Of a stretch of 64,000 nucleotides of DNA, positions 21,907 to 32,306 are shown piece after piece. Source of the stretch: Lophium mytilinum (taxonomy: Eukaryota > Ascomycota > Dothideomycetes > Mytilinidiales > Mytilinidiaceae); NCBI GenBank assembly GCA_010093605.1, contig MU004199.1, positions 689,609-753,608 of the forward strand, in the 5' to 3' direction. The notes under the pieces were generated by a model, which saw only the letters and a list, made by a program, of their open reading frames with translations, ran no database searches and was not told the origin of the DNA. Position 1 is the stretch's first letter; every line of letters begins with the position of its first letter. Both the position numbers and the translations under genes were made by a program.

Positions 21907-23691
21907 CGTGTCGGACTGCCTTGCAGAGTGAGCGATGGGTGCGTCGGCGGGGTCTTGAGCAGTAGCGTATCTAGCGGCCGCCTCTGAAATGGACTGCTGG
22001 TGGAAAGCTTGCAGGAAAGGGCGATGGCGATCCCTGCCGGTGCCTGGTCCGCCGGTACCCAGGACCGGGTTTGTGGTGAAGTTGGCGTGGTGAAGTTTGC
22101 TTAGAGCAAACAGGGGTACTGCGCAGACGGCTGTTGAGAACGACGAAGCTCGCTGTGCACATTCTGGGCGAATTGCGAATTACCAGGCTGGCAGAGCAGT
22201 GAATTGAATACAGTGCGTGGTACTGCCGGCGGTGCGGTGAGGAGCGGCTGGGCAGACGTCTGAGAGCTAATCCCAAAGCAGCCTAGCCTATGTAGATCGC
22301 TCGGAGATCGTCGATCCCAAGCAACCACAACACCATTCAGCCATTCGGCCCCTCGGCAGCCAGCCTGCAACGCGCTGACGCGAGTGACCAGTTTCGGCGC
22401 GCGCTTAAGCTGCTGTGAAACTGCTGTCGAGTCCACAGTCCACCGGTTGGCGGGCCTGCGGAAAATTCCTCAAAGCAGGTGCCGAGGCAGGCTACTTGAG
22501 CCGTCGTGATAGTACTGCAGAGGGGCGCAAGCTGACGAGAGATGTTCTGCCTTGTTCCAGGTCACTGGGAAGATATAGCTCCTCTGGTGGGTTTGAATGT
22601 GTAGTGTCTTGTACCCGCCTATATCTCTGTATCACGCTTTAGGAGACGCCCACACCACGCCTCACTAAATCAAGTTGCTTCGCTACGAATATCGGAGTTC
22701 GGGTCGATTCGCAAGAAAAAGCACGTGCAGGCGTGTATCTGTTGGTTGACGCTGTCATTTCCTAGCCTGACATTCCGACTCCACACCATAGCGCAGCGTT
22801 TCTCACGGCCCAAACTCTGTACTACAACGCGTCCACCGCTGCTGGGCCCTTTGCGCGGATTGCAGGATGAATTGCACGCTCTGATGCACACGGTGGACTC
22901 TGGGCCACGGAGCTTCGCGTTCTGCAGGTATATCACAGTCGGGGCTTCAACGTCATCGTCAGGCTTCACGTCGCCACCGTCCGGTAGCTCCACGCTTCCC
23001 AGGCACGCAGACCCGCACTGCAGTCGGCCCAAGCCATTGACCCCATTCGTCTGGCCCCGTCTCGCCGGACGCCGAAAGGCAGGGTCTCTCGCCCAATGCG
23101 CCCTTTACTATTTGGCGCCCGCATTCCAGCGCTGCGACCCAGGAGCTCTTCACCACCCCACTGCATCCCCGTATTGACTCGTTCCCCCCTCCCATCGCGA
23201 AGACCCTGACGCTGCTCTTCAGCTGCCATTCGGTGTCTTGCTTGCCGTGGCTGCTTGCTGATCGCTTCACCCAGCATCCTGGTGGGGATCGCATATAACG
23301 CCTCCCCCAGCCTGCGTTGTAACCTCGCAGCCTCATTCGCGTCCACGTCCACGGGAATATCAACGCAATTCGTCTGTTGGCTCCTCCACGGCTCGCTTTC
23401 CATCTCCAACGCAATCATTCGGCCAACGTCTGCCGCCGCCGAGTGCAACCTGCAATCTGACCCTCTCACAGCCGACCCGAGCACAAAAGTGGCAAAGGTA
23501 GCACCTTCAAGCACGACCAGACGCGATCCGCCGTGATACCCTTATAAGAAGGCCTCTGGGGGCTCTGTCTTGTCTTCACCGCCGGTCCTGCGCGAATTAT
23601 TAGATTCCGCCCCAGGACCACCCGGTGCAGAAGATTGGTAGCAGTCTCGTGAATCTATCAGCCGCGTATTATATTCCCCCAATCGTTGACC
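21907..23691. promoter_or_regulatory. Long GC-rich divergent region between EED and the PAS-domain gene
   Basis: About 1.8 kb separates two divergent genes. It is GC-rich, so random open frames up to about 180 codons overlap on both strands (for example 22966-23514 minus and 22725-23177 plus), but none shows a recognisable fold. It probably holds promoters and long 5' leaders. A small unrecognised gene cannot be excluded. Confidence 0.5.
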
Positions 23692-25352
23692 ATGGATACG
23701 ACATTCATCACCATTCACGGTCAGCCTCATCGTTTCTGCCACATAGACAGCACTGACGCTCCCCCCCAGACCTCTCGCAAGATGCGAAAATCTTGTATTC
23801 GTCCGACTCTATAGTCGACATCCTGGGCCACACTCCCGATGAGGTGGTCAACAAGTCTTGTTGGGACTTCTTCCACCCCGAAGAGCTCCCCTTGGCTCGC
23901 AAACTGCATAGTCGAGGCGTAGATCTCGACAAGGCCGCGGTGCTAGCCTACTGCCGCATTCAGAATCGTCAGGGAGAGTGGATCGGATGCGAGTGTTGTT
24001 TTTCTGTTGTCTACGATGTCATGGTCGTCTGTACAAGTATATATCGTCGTGGCGAGAGTAGCCAGAGTAAGTTGGCTCAATGTCCAATCTAGACTCCCCG
24101 CTAATTTAGTCCAGAGCGAGCGGTGGAAGCACCACTCGTGCGGCGTCTCTTTTCGTCCTCGCCCAAGGATCCTCGATACCACATGTTGTCTCATCTGTCC
24201 AGCAAGTTCAACCTGGGTCCTCAGGAACAGACCCACGAACCTCGTGCGGCGCTCTTCCTCAATCGATTTACTCGCACTCTCACCGTCATGTACGCCACTA
24301 GTGGGATCGAGCAAATCATCGGCATTCCTAGCGAGGAGATGAAAGGTCGCAGCTTCTACTTCTGTATCCAGGAGAATTGCCTGGAGGATGCCATTAGGTG
24401 TTTGGAGTCGGCTAAAGGCAACGACTCCATCGCCTACCTTCGTTTCTGGTTCCGTGATCCTCGCCAGGACGACCGCCATGACTCCATCACAACAGCTGAT
24501 AGCGAGGACGATGCTGAGATGACGGATGTGACCGCTTCTGACGATGAAGACGACAACGGAACTGGTAGCGGTACCGGAGCATCTACATCCACCACATCCA
24601 ACAGCATGGACACCCATGAGGAACGTCCCCACAACGACTCGCGCACGAACTCGGGCTCTAGCTCCAACCCCGCTGACTCCAACGAAGCCATCTTTGGGGA
24701 GGCTAGCAACCCACACTCCATCGACTCTTCAGTCGGCTCTCCCGGCGGGTCCAGCGTATCCCGCAACGACCCCATCGAGCTCGAAGCAGTCGTATCTTGC
24801 ACCTCCGACGGTCTCGTCGTATGCTTGCGTCGTGCTCGTCCCATAATGCCGTCCAGCGCAGGCCACGTTCCTGCCGCAGCCGGCCAACTCCAGGCGCCTC
24901 CCCGCGGCATGTTTGCCGCCCCTTGGGCACCAGAGCCTGTGTTCTTCCCGCCGCTCCAGGCTGCTCCACCATTCCCGCTCGGTGCCCAGCATCCAGCCAT
25001 GATGAACATGCCATGGCAACAACCGCAGGTCGGCCCAAGCCAGATGGACTTCATGAACTCGATCCGCGACGTTGCGGTCTTCGCGTGGGCCCTGACTGGC
25101 ATAAACGGCAGCCTCGCGGAATACTCTCGCGGCAAACCTGTCGGCGACAGTCAGCCGCCCGAGGGCTTCCCTATCTGGCAGCCTGAGGGCTTTGGCCATG
25201 ACGGCGCTGGCATGCTTCCTGCGACGCCGTCGGGATACCACTCTGCTGGCAGCGGCAGCGGTGGGAGTGTGTCCGGCACTGCGCAGAAAGATCCCTTTGG
25301 CGACCCAGGACTCAGCGGAAACAGCGGTCAAGGGAGGAACCAATACCAGTGA
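23692..25352 (+). CDS. PAS-domain protein (white-collar-like, no GATA finger)
   Basis: Exons 23692-23719, 23770-24066 and 24115-25352 give 520 aa. The start MDTTFITIH joins DLSQDAKILYSSDSIVDILG, then TPDEVVNKSCWDFFHPEELP and CECCFSVVYDVMVVCTSIYR: a PAS domain at residues about 8-110 with the WC-1-like 'SDS..DILG..P.E' start. A second PAS-like block follows (FLNRFTRTLTVMYATSGIEQ, IIGIPSEEMKGRSFYFCI, ending FRDP). The flavin-binding NCRFLQ motif of LOV domains is not seen, so photoreception by flavin is unlikely. The C-terminal 250 residues are disordered: an acidic Asp/Thr tract, a Ser/Asn tract, then Pro/Ala and Gly/Ser-rich segments. No zinc finger was found. Likely a sensory or scaffold protein of the fungal PAS family. 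Confidence 0.75.
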
Positions 25353-26244
25353 TCTCTGTGGCGTCGAGAAATCGATGTCGGCTGGCGAGCACAACATAAC
25401 CCTATCATGCTTCGGTGACACGAAGCATGCAATTTCGGACTATATTATGAGGCATGACGCATGAAGATATGAGGTATGTTACGGGTGGATTACTGAGTTG
25501 CGCAGGTGGTAGGTGGCGTGTCCAGTCCAGATCGAGCGACTTTACGCAAAAGCGATGGATCTTTCGTTTACATTTTTGCGCATGTGGGAGTATATATTAA
25601 CATTAAGACGCACGGCTATGTACCGAATTTCCGCTCCTCTCCGCTCTTGTAGGACTAACTTGGTGACGCGAGGTTGTCATCGTCGCCAGGTTCTGTGACA
25701 GTACTGACGTCGAGTTGCTTGATTTGAAAGCTGCCGGGAGAAAGAGCTGGAGGCGATTGATTGTGAGGGTTAATCCGGGGCCGCAAGAGCCAGAAGTAAA
25801 TTCTGTGCGCTGGTTTCGACATTTTTATGATATTTCTGATGATCTGTCGAGCAACCCCCGGCGGCGCAAATGTGGGTTATTCAGAAGCGCTTGAACCTCT
25901 GATTCGCGTTGTCTTGAATTCACGTCTCTCGTGTTTCTAATTTTACACCGAACCACCTCAAATTACGGCAAGCAAAGTAGACTTCTGTTCCAGGTAGCGC
26001 AATACTCTCGTCTTTTCAAAAGCGCTTTGTTCTTGCAGTTGGGCGGGATGAGCTATTCCCAATCTTACGCTTTGCGTTTCACCTCATTAAAAGCATCCAT
26101 CCCGAGTTTCCACCCCTATTACAATCTCTTTCCAATCGACCCTCAACCCTACTCTCCCATCTCCTATCATCAGTCTTCGCTTCCACCACCCGCCGGTTGT
26201 CTTCAGTGCCCCTTCGGTATCGTAATCCCCAATCCACTAATCTC
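25353..26244. other. Intergenic stretch between convergent genes
   Basis: Contains the 3' flank of the PAS gene, including a 9-bp hairpin at 25406-25429, and the probable 3' end of the next minus-strand gene. No further gene recognised. Confidence 0.55.
25406..25429. repeat. Hairpin in the 3' flank of the PAS gene
   Basis: CATGCTTCG-GTGACA-CGAAGCATG is a perfect 9-bp stem with a 6-nt loop, 53 bp after the stop codon at 25352. It is likely inside the 3' untranslated region and could be an RNA stem-loop. Confidence 0.5.
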
Positions 26245-26808
26245 TCAACTCGCCAACCCCCCCACACGCATCAAACCGCTCCTCCCCCTCCCACGGCCAT
26301 CCCCCAAACGCACCTGGATCTCGTTTGACATCAGCAACCACCCCCTCAAACCAGTCCCCCAACAACCGCGGACGCACTCACCAAATCCCCCCTCCATCAG
26401 CACCCCCGCAACCGCTCTCGCCCTCTCGCGTCGCGCGTCGGGAGTCAAGGCGCACAATTCCTCGCCGAGAGCCGCCCAGGCGGCTTTGAACTTCGTCGTG
26501 TCGGGTGGAGCGGGTGGTGTGGGTGAGGTAGTGGGTTCGGGAGGTTTGGGTTTTACTTTTTTGCCGCCGCGGCTGCCGCGGTGGGCTTTTTTCTTGGCTT
26601 TGGCTAGGGCGTCGGGGGTGGAAGCGGAAGGTGAGGGGGTTGGCGGGGTGGGGTTGCTGGGCTGCTTTATGGCGGCGGTGTTGCGGGGCTGCTTGAGGGC
26701 GTTGGCAGCAGCGGCTTTGTGGGTGAAGGGCCGAGGCGCGTCGTTGGGCAAGTTGGAGAGGGGTTCGAAGACGTTGGCGGTCGGGGCGAAGGAGGGGTTG
26801 GTGGGCAT
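26245..26808 (-). CDS. Small basic, proline-rich hypothetical protein
   Basis: A 187-aa frame from an ATG at 26808. The first 110 residues are disordered and rich in Pro, Ala, Thr and Lys (a KAKKKAHRGSRGGKKVKPKP patch could be a nuclear localisation or RNA/ribosome-binding signal). Residues about 108-160 form an ordered helical part (FKAAWAALGEELCALTPDAR). The last 25 residues look random (Gly/Arg), and a GTGCGT donor lies just after ...MSNEIQ, so the true C-terminus may come from a spliced exon further left, around 26080-26260. A plus-strand frame overlaps, but its composition is less gene-like. Family not recognised. Confidence 0.4.
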   Translation of the reverse strand: MPTNPSFAPTANVFEPLSNLPNDAPRPFTHKAAAANALKQPRNTAAIKQPSNPTPPTPSPSASTPDALAKAKKKAHRGSRGGKKVKPKPPEPTTSPTPPAPPDTTKFKAAWAALGEELCALTPDARRERARAVAGVLMEGGFGECVRGCWGTGLRGWLLMSNEIQVRLGDGRGRGRSGLMRVGGLAS

Positions 26809-27333
26809 TGTTGCGGTGTATAAAAGCTTGTCGGGGTGATACGGAGGGGTGAGGTGTAGTGAGATAGGTAGGATCTCGTCGAAAGGGTGGTTGGTTTAAG
26901 GTTAAGGTTGAGGTAGTAGGCACGTGGTAATGACTAAGCGACTGACGACGAGGAAGATGGGGACGCGGGTAAGGCTACGAAGTCTACAGCGATAAGAGAT
27001 ACAGTGGTGAATGGTTTTGAATGGTGTTGGATGGATTGCTAACAAGCTTGCAGACTAAAAGATGAATACGCAGCGGGAATGGGATAATTCGAAAAAGACA
27101 GACCCCATGCGCCATGCCAGAATCAGTGGGAGGGTTCTCAATGGACGAATTCTTACAAAGGTATGATTTAAGGTTGCCGTACTTTCCAGTTGTGCGTTAA
27201 CTCTAGCCCCCGAATGGACTAGCAGCTGCAGAATCTACCCTTGCTCTATCGGCACCACTGTAAGGAGTACCCTAGGCAACATGACTTTAGTCAATCACAA
27301 GCTGATGTTACCTAGTAATTCATATTGTGTGAT
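26809..27333. other. Intergenic stretch with an outlying copy of the dispersed 31-bp motif
   Basis: Promoter region of the small basic protein and 3' flank of the transcription factor. A copy of the motif shared with the 37-45 kb island lies at 27241-27272. Confidence 0.55.
27241..27272 (-). repeat. Copy of the dispersed motif (GGGTACTCCTTACAGTGGTG family)
   Basis: Read on the minus strand it begins GGGTACTCCTTACAGTGGTG and ends GAGCAA. It matches copies at 37519, 37670, 40238 and 44121, all inside the repeat island 10-17 kb away. Confidence 0.65.
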
Positions 27334-29829
27334 TTAGGGAATATCGCTTGTGCTACGTGCGAACTTCCGCCGACAAATGCTTGAAAACTCTTGTAACATC
27401 CGAGACACCTCTTCTGTAGTGCGCGGCATCGGCTCTAAATTCCAATTCGCTTCGAGGATGGCATTTGCAAGATCAGGAGCCATCACCGGATCATCCAATT
27501 GAAGAAAGGTGCCATGTTCACTAGTCAGACCCGGCATAGCAGGGTATGACTTGAAAAATCTCAACATCATAGGACTCTCCTCTCCATCCAACACTACCCT
27601 ATCTCCATTCGAGATAATGCCAGACCCTTGAGCTTTTTGAAGTAAACTCCAGACCCATAGAGTCAATGTAGCGTGGTATAGAGCGAGAACATGAATATCG
27701 GCGAGTTTCTTCGGCTTGAGGAGTCTCGCGGCCCGAAATATCTGCCCGGAATGCCAGAGTGCGATCCGAGACTTTGGGCTTTCGAACCATCGATGAGCGT
27801 AGGGCATTGCTGAATGTGCGTCTTCTTCCGTTCCCATTCCAGCGTAATCTGAAAGCTGGTAGAATGGAACGTTCAGATGGAGCGACATTAGCTCTTGTGC
27901 AATCAGCACCTCGGGACAGTCAACTTGCAAATTGACGAGATTGAATTTGAACGAGTCTAGATTTGATATTAGTTCTGCATATCTTGAGTTCAACACGAAA
28001 TCGTTGCTCGATTGCGCGCCTGGAAGGATGGCGTTCATCTGCTGATACTCTAAAATCAACGACCAAAAGCCCGCGAAAAATATAATAGCAGCGGGGGTCA
28101 TGTCTGTGATAGACAATTGAACTGCACTTAGTTGAGGTTGGCGTAGTATTTTGCATAGGGAGGGCGGCTGCTGTAGTCTGACTTGAACATCTTGTTGCAG
28201 AATGTCGAACCAAGAAGATGCCGTCTCCGCTTCCCATAGTTTTCCGTGGGAAGGCAGAGGCGTTTTCATCTCTGCATAGGAGAAAAGCACCTTAGTCCTT
28301 CGAGTGATAGAAGTGTGGGCATCCAGCGTCATGGCAAAGTACACGAGACGCTTTTGGGTCTCCTTTTCGGCCCACCTAAGCCATTTTTGATGTAATGAGA
28401 GAGCTGGAATGTCCAAGAATTCCTCTGGAGAGACATATGCGTCTTTTGAAAGCATTTTGCCCCGTCGTAGGATGGTGGCCCCTAACATTGAATAGCCTTC
28501 TGCCATCTCGATTTTGCGGCTAACGCAGCTGTAAAAAGCTAGGTGGAGTTGGATATAGAATGCCTGACAGACCCTAGACTCTCGAAGCGTCGCATGATGT
28601 TCTTCGACCTAGAAGACTGAGTAACGTATTATGGCCAGGTAAAACCGAGCAGAACTTACAAGTCTCAATATTGATGCGCGCACAATCTCTTGAAGAGCAT
28701 ATCCAAATTTTCGTACCGTCTGTGAAGGCGAAGAAACGGATCCGTACGCTATGAGAGATCCAAGAAATTCAGCTCGCTGATCATCGAGATCTACAGAAGG
28801 TAGATGTATGAATTGAATGACTTGATGCTCTTTCATATGCACGAAAGCAAGTTGGATGAGGTCATTGAGCACTTCAAGCGATGGAAATGACTTAAGGATG
28901 CGTTCTGTAGCTGAACCGCACGACGAACGCAGAATCATGGCCAGAACCCGGTCTCTCATCAATGAAGGCATACGTCTGTGAGACATTGATGAAACCTCGA
29001 ATGAGCGTCTTATATCTTCTGGCCTCAGTTTTTGTGGCATAATTAAGTTGGGATACTCTTGTCTGTGGTGGTCTTCCGTACCAGGTTCCCACTCATTGTG
29101 AACGTCTGATTTGCGGAATGCTTCAGCACCAAATCCAACAGTAGAAGGCTGAGAAACTGTAGTAGAAATCGGTGACTGTGAAACCAAAGGAGGTGGCGGT
29201 GGTGACCTGGGCGAGTTCATATCATCCAAGAAGGAGAAATCAAGGTCTCCAAGAGTCGACTCGCAGTCCTGCTGTATGAAATCCCCAATATCCGGAATAT
29301 TCAGAGTGTCGTACAGAATATCTTGCATGAAATTATCCTGAGATGAGATCCCGTTATTCCCTTGCAGGTTGGTCTCGAAGGATGATGTATCGGAAACGGT
29401 TTGTTGATTTTGATCGATTGAATTGGCTAACCTCTCCGGCGAATGACTCTCAGCTATTGACTGGGAAGTACCGCCCTGATTTGGCAGCTCTGGGAGCGGT
29501 TCAAACTCGCAATGGATATTTTTCTCCGCGCATCGCTCGCACGGTTTTTGCTCTGAGCATTTCAACTTCTTTGCGGCACAGGCACGACACGCTTGATGAA
29601 CGCGTTGGCTTTGTTGCCCAGAATGCGCAAGATTAAATGACTCTCTGGTAGAGCCTGTAGACCCATCACTGCCGTGCGTTCCGACGTGTCGCTTCAGGAG
29701 ATCCTGTCTTGCGAAGCCTTTCGTACAAACCGTGCAAACGAACGGACGCTGTCTTGTATGGCTTCTAATATGTCGAATTAGATGGTCGGACCGGTCATAT
29801 CCAGATTTACAGACTCCACACTGGAACAT
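27334..29829 (-). CDS. Transcription factor with two C2H2 fingers plus a Zn2Cys6 cluster
   Basis: Exons 29829-28660 and 28608-27334 give 814 aa; the 51-nt intron (GTAAGT...TAG) splits the regulatory domain. The N-terminus has two C2H2 fingers: C4-x2-C7...H20-x3-H24 and C32-x2-C35...H48-x3-H52. A complete Zn2Cys6 cluster follows at C81, C84, C91, C97, C100 and C107 (CRACAAKKLKC...). A Ser/Gln/Pro-rich linker of about 150 residues leads to a fungal_trans-type helical domain (from about residue 300, e.g. FVHMKEHQVIQFIHLPSVD and FYIQLHLAFYSCVSRKIEMA), running nearly to the end. This tandem C2H2-Zn2Cys6-fungal_trans design is a known ascomycete-specific class of nuclear regulators. Targets are unknown. 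Confidence 0.85.
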
Positions 29830-30617
29830 TTAGGTCAAATTGTTCCTTTGTGACTCTGCACTCTTATGTCGCGCCGGTAGATCTGACTCCTCGGATCGAT
29901 TTAGCAGATTTCAAATCTTCTTCCGGGTGCGAATATCGTTGGGGTATTGTATTATCATCAACTCATACACAAATGTTTGAACGTTTGAAGGAATGCTTGA
30001 GGGAGACCGAGGACTTGATGCGCATTGGTAAGCTCTCGGAATTTCGGGAGAAGCGCTATTCTTTTGTGACCGAGCACTTTTGTAACTGCGGTCTAGCGCA
30101 GAATTGTACGCATCGAGATCTTTTGACATTCAACTAAATTCGATAAATTTAGATGTTCTTAATAGTCGCCAGCACACGGGCATCGTTGCATATCTAGAAA
30201 TTCCAAGTATGTGATTAGCTCGGGAGCCCACCGGCTGGCCACCCTATGTAGCCGGTGGGCCACATCCCGAAAGATAAACGGGTCATCCTCGTAAGCTAGC
30301 TCTACCTAATATAGCTGGCTCCACTTATGCTGTGCCGATTGGCTTCTCTTCCAACCCTCACATTCGAGACTCCTTACCTTCCACGGTCTCTGCCTGATTA
30401 TTGGAACAACATTTGGCAATCTGCAGCTTTGTTAACTCTACGTGATTATTTTATAACGCTAAGTGTAGGAAAGAATGCCTTGAAAATGACAGTCTGGTAA
30501 CCCTTTTTGGGAGAATGCTTTGCAGTCATTTCACTTTTAGTTGCTATAGCAGGATTCGACGGGAATAGACAAGACGCATATTATTTATTGTCAGGTTGCA
30601 TTAATCTTTAAACACGC
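29830..30617. other. Intergenic stretch with a large hairpin
   Basis: Promoter side of the zinc-finger gene and 3' side of the cupin gene. The only notable structure is the 51-bp hairpin at 30220-30270. A short plus-strand frame at 29850-30137 is unsupported. Confidence 0.55.
30220..30270. repeat. 51-bp interrupted hairpin
   Basis: An exact 11-bp stem (GCCCACCGGCT / AGCCGGTGGGC) encloses a 13-nt loop; a second 6-bp stem (TCGGGA / TCCCGA) flanks it with a 4-nt bulge on the right arm. It could be a short palindromic repeat or the remnant of a foldback element. Confidence 0.55.
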
Positions 30618-31142
30618 CTAATGCGCCCATTCGCCAACAAGCTTCTTGCCCCCAATATCTACTGCATCAGCAGCTGACTGGATGAATGCAACCCAACGTG
30701 CCCATCCGTTATCAGGCGTGACATTGATCCACTTGTGCATCGTTGCTCTTTCAACAATGCTGTCCCCTGGCTTGAGCACTCTCTTCTCGCCCGAGTCTAA
30801 GTGCATCTCAATCTCCCCTTCGATGACCACCACGACGTCTAGCGTCATTGTTCGATGCATTATACCACCCTCCTTCCCAGCTCCAGGTTTCAGAGACATG
30901 ATGCATACTGATGTGCCACCATCGGGGCAGATACGACGTGTCCCAGGGAACATCGGTTGCTTGCGGTCATGTTCGTATTGCTCAATATCGCTTTCGTTGG
31001 AGAGGTCCACCGGGAATTCGTGAGTGGATGAGATGATTTGAATATCGCCAAGCGGGATCTCCTTCTTCGGTACCTCTTGTGAGATTCTATCGGAAAATAC
31101 GGCCTTTCCTTCGGCGTTGTGGGTCGTGACGTAAAGCGACAT
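30618..31142 (-). CDS. Cupin-domain protein
   Basis: Single-exon 174-aa protein. Residues about 70-155 form a cupin barrel: GGTSVCIMSLKPGAGKEGGI, HRTMTLDVVVVIEGEIEMHL, then LKPGDSIVERATMHKWINV. The H...E...G pattern of motif 1 is partly kept, and motif 2 (PGD...H.W.N) is clear. This is the small cupin_2 type common in fungal oxidative and secondary-metabolite pathways and in bacteria. It shares a 334-bp divergent promoter with an SDR-like Rossmann protein, suggesting co-expression. Metal binding is plausible; the substrate is unknown. Confidence 0.8.
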   Translation of the reverse strand: MSLYVTTHNAEGKAVFSDRISQEVPKKEIPLGDIQIISSTHEFPVDLSNESDIEQYEHDRKQPMFPGTRRICPDGGTSVCIMSLKPGAGKEGGIMHRTMTLDVVVVIEGEIEMHLDSGEKRVLKPGDSIVERATMHKWINVTPDNGWARWVAFIQSAADAVDIGGKKLVGEWAH

Positions 31143-31476
31143 TTTGGGTGGAGCGGAATGAGTGACAAAATGTCAACTTGCGATGAGTCGAGGGTTGCGA
31201 AAGAGCTTTGAGCAAAAGGGCCCCCAAGTATGTATGAGACCTCGCAAGTAAATGGACCACTCCCGATTCTCTCTGTCTCTAAATTAGTCATCTCGCTCTT
31301 TCGGATCGTTTGATGGCCGAAGCAAGGGCGTGATCTCGGGTCCTCCACTTGCCCGCCTTTCTAGTGTTCTGGGGTCTCACTTCGCGTATCCTATAAGATA
31401 CTAAATTCAAAATTCTAAGCTCACATAACACGGCCGCAAGGACGGAGATCTTCTAGAGCACCACTACCTACACACC
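31143..31476. promoter_or_regulatory. Shared divergent promoter, cupin and SDR-like genes
   Basis: Only 334 bp lie between the two start codons, which point away from each other, so the genes probably share control elements. No specific operator was identified. Confidence 0.5.
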
Positions 31477-32306
31477 ATGGAAACCGTCCTGATTATTGGA
31501 GCCACAGGCAATATTGGAACTGCCGCTGTGAAAGGTGCTTTGAATGCGGGTCTCCAGGTGCTAGCAGTCGTTCGAAATTCGGCTTCTGCCGAGAAACTGT
31601 TCCAGAATTTGGGAACGAAAGAGGGCATCAAGACAGTCGAAGCAGACATTTTATCCGACGATGGCGTACAATCTGTCGTTGATCAAGTCAAGGAGGGCAA
31701 ACTCCCCACATTCCAACATGTCTACGCCACTGGTCAGTATCTTACCCATCAGCAAGAAAATGCCTATGGCTGAGCTGACTGGTTAATCTAGCTGGTGGAG
31801 CGTACGCGTTGACGGATCTAAGAAATATCACGACTGAAGAACTGCGCCATTTGATGAGAGTGAACTTTGAACCGAATTTTTGTAAGACTTCAAAGTGATA
31901 ACATGGGAGGCCGGGAAGCTGACGTCTAGCAGTTGCATATCGCGCGACGATTCCCTATCTGCTCGAGCAGAACAGCGGTAACAGTTCTTGGACGCTTTGC
32001 ACCGGATCTCAAGGCGAAGAAGGAGTTCGTGCAGGGCCGGGCATGACGCAAGGTGCACTGTTCTCAATGGCGGTGGCCGCTTGTCGTGAGCTGCACGGAA
32101 CAAACATCCGCTTCAATGAAGTCCTCCTTTGTCGTCGTGTTGAGGTCGACCAAGACGCGGAGAAGTCAGGTGCAATGAAGGCTTCGGATTTTGCCAAGAA
32201 CTACGAAACGATCCTTGGCCAGCCAGATGTCAGAGGCAGCCGGATTCGCGTGGAGACCTACGATGATCTGATGAAATTGAGCTACGAACCGAAGTTGAAC
32301 CTGTAA
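31477..32306 (+). CDS. SDR-like NAD(P)-binding protein lacking YxxxK
   Basis: Exons 31477-31732, 31792-31881 and 31930-32306 give 240 aa. The start METVLIIGATGNIGTAAVKG is a Rossmann nucleotide-binding motif (GATGNIG), followed by VLAVVRNSASAEKL, TVEADILSD and YATAGGAYALTD. The strand and helix order then follows classical SDRs (LRHLMRVNFEPNF, then TIPYLLEQNSGNSSWTLCTG), but where YxxxK is expected there is GPGMTQGALFSM, with no Tyr or Lys. It may therefore bind a nucleotide without classical SDR chemistry. It is divergently paired with a cupin gene, so both may act on one metabolite; that is inference. Confidence 0.7.

Noticed and set aside
22966-23514. 182-aa minus frame between EED and PAS genes
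   Set aside because: GC-rich with competing frames on the other strand; no domain, no splice or promoter support.
24434-25421. Long minus-strand frames under the PAS gene
   Set aside because: Shadows of the disordered GC-rich C-terminus of the PAS protein.
25931-26839. 302-aa plus-strand frame
   Set aside because: Overlaps the more protein-like minus-strand frame; starts in non-coding-like sequence and is Pro/Ser then Gly/Val low complexity.
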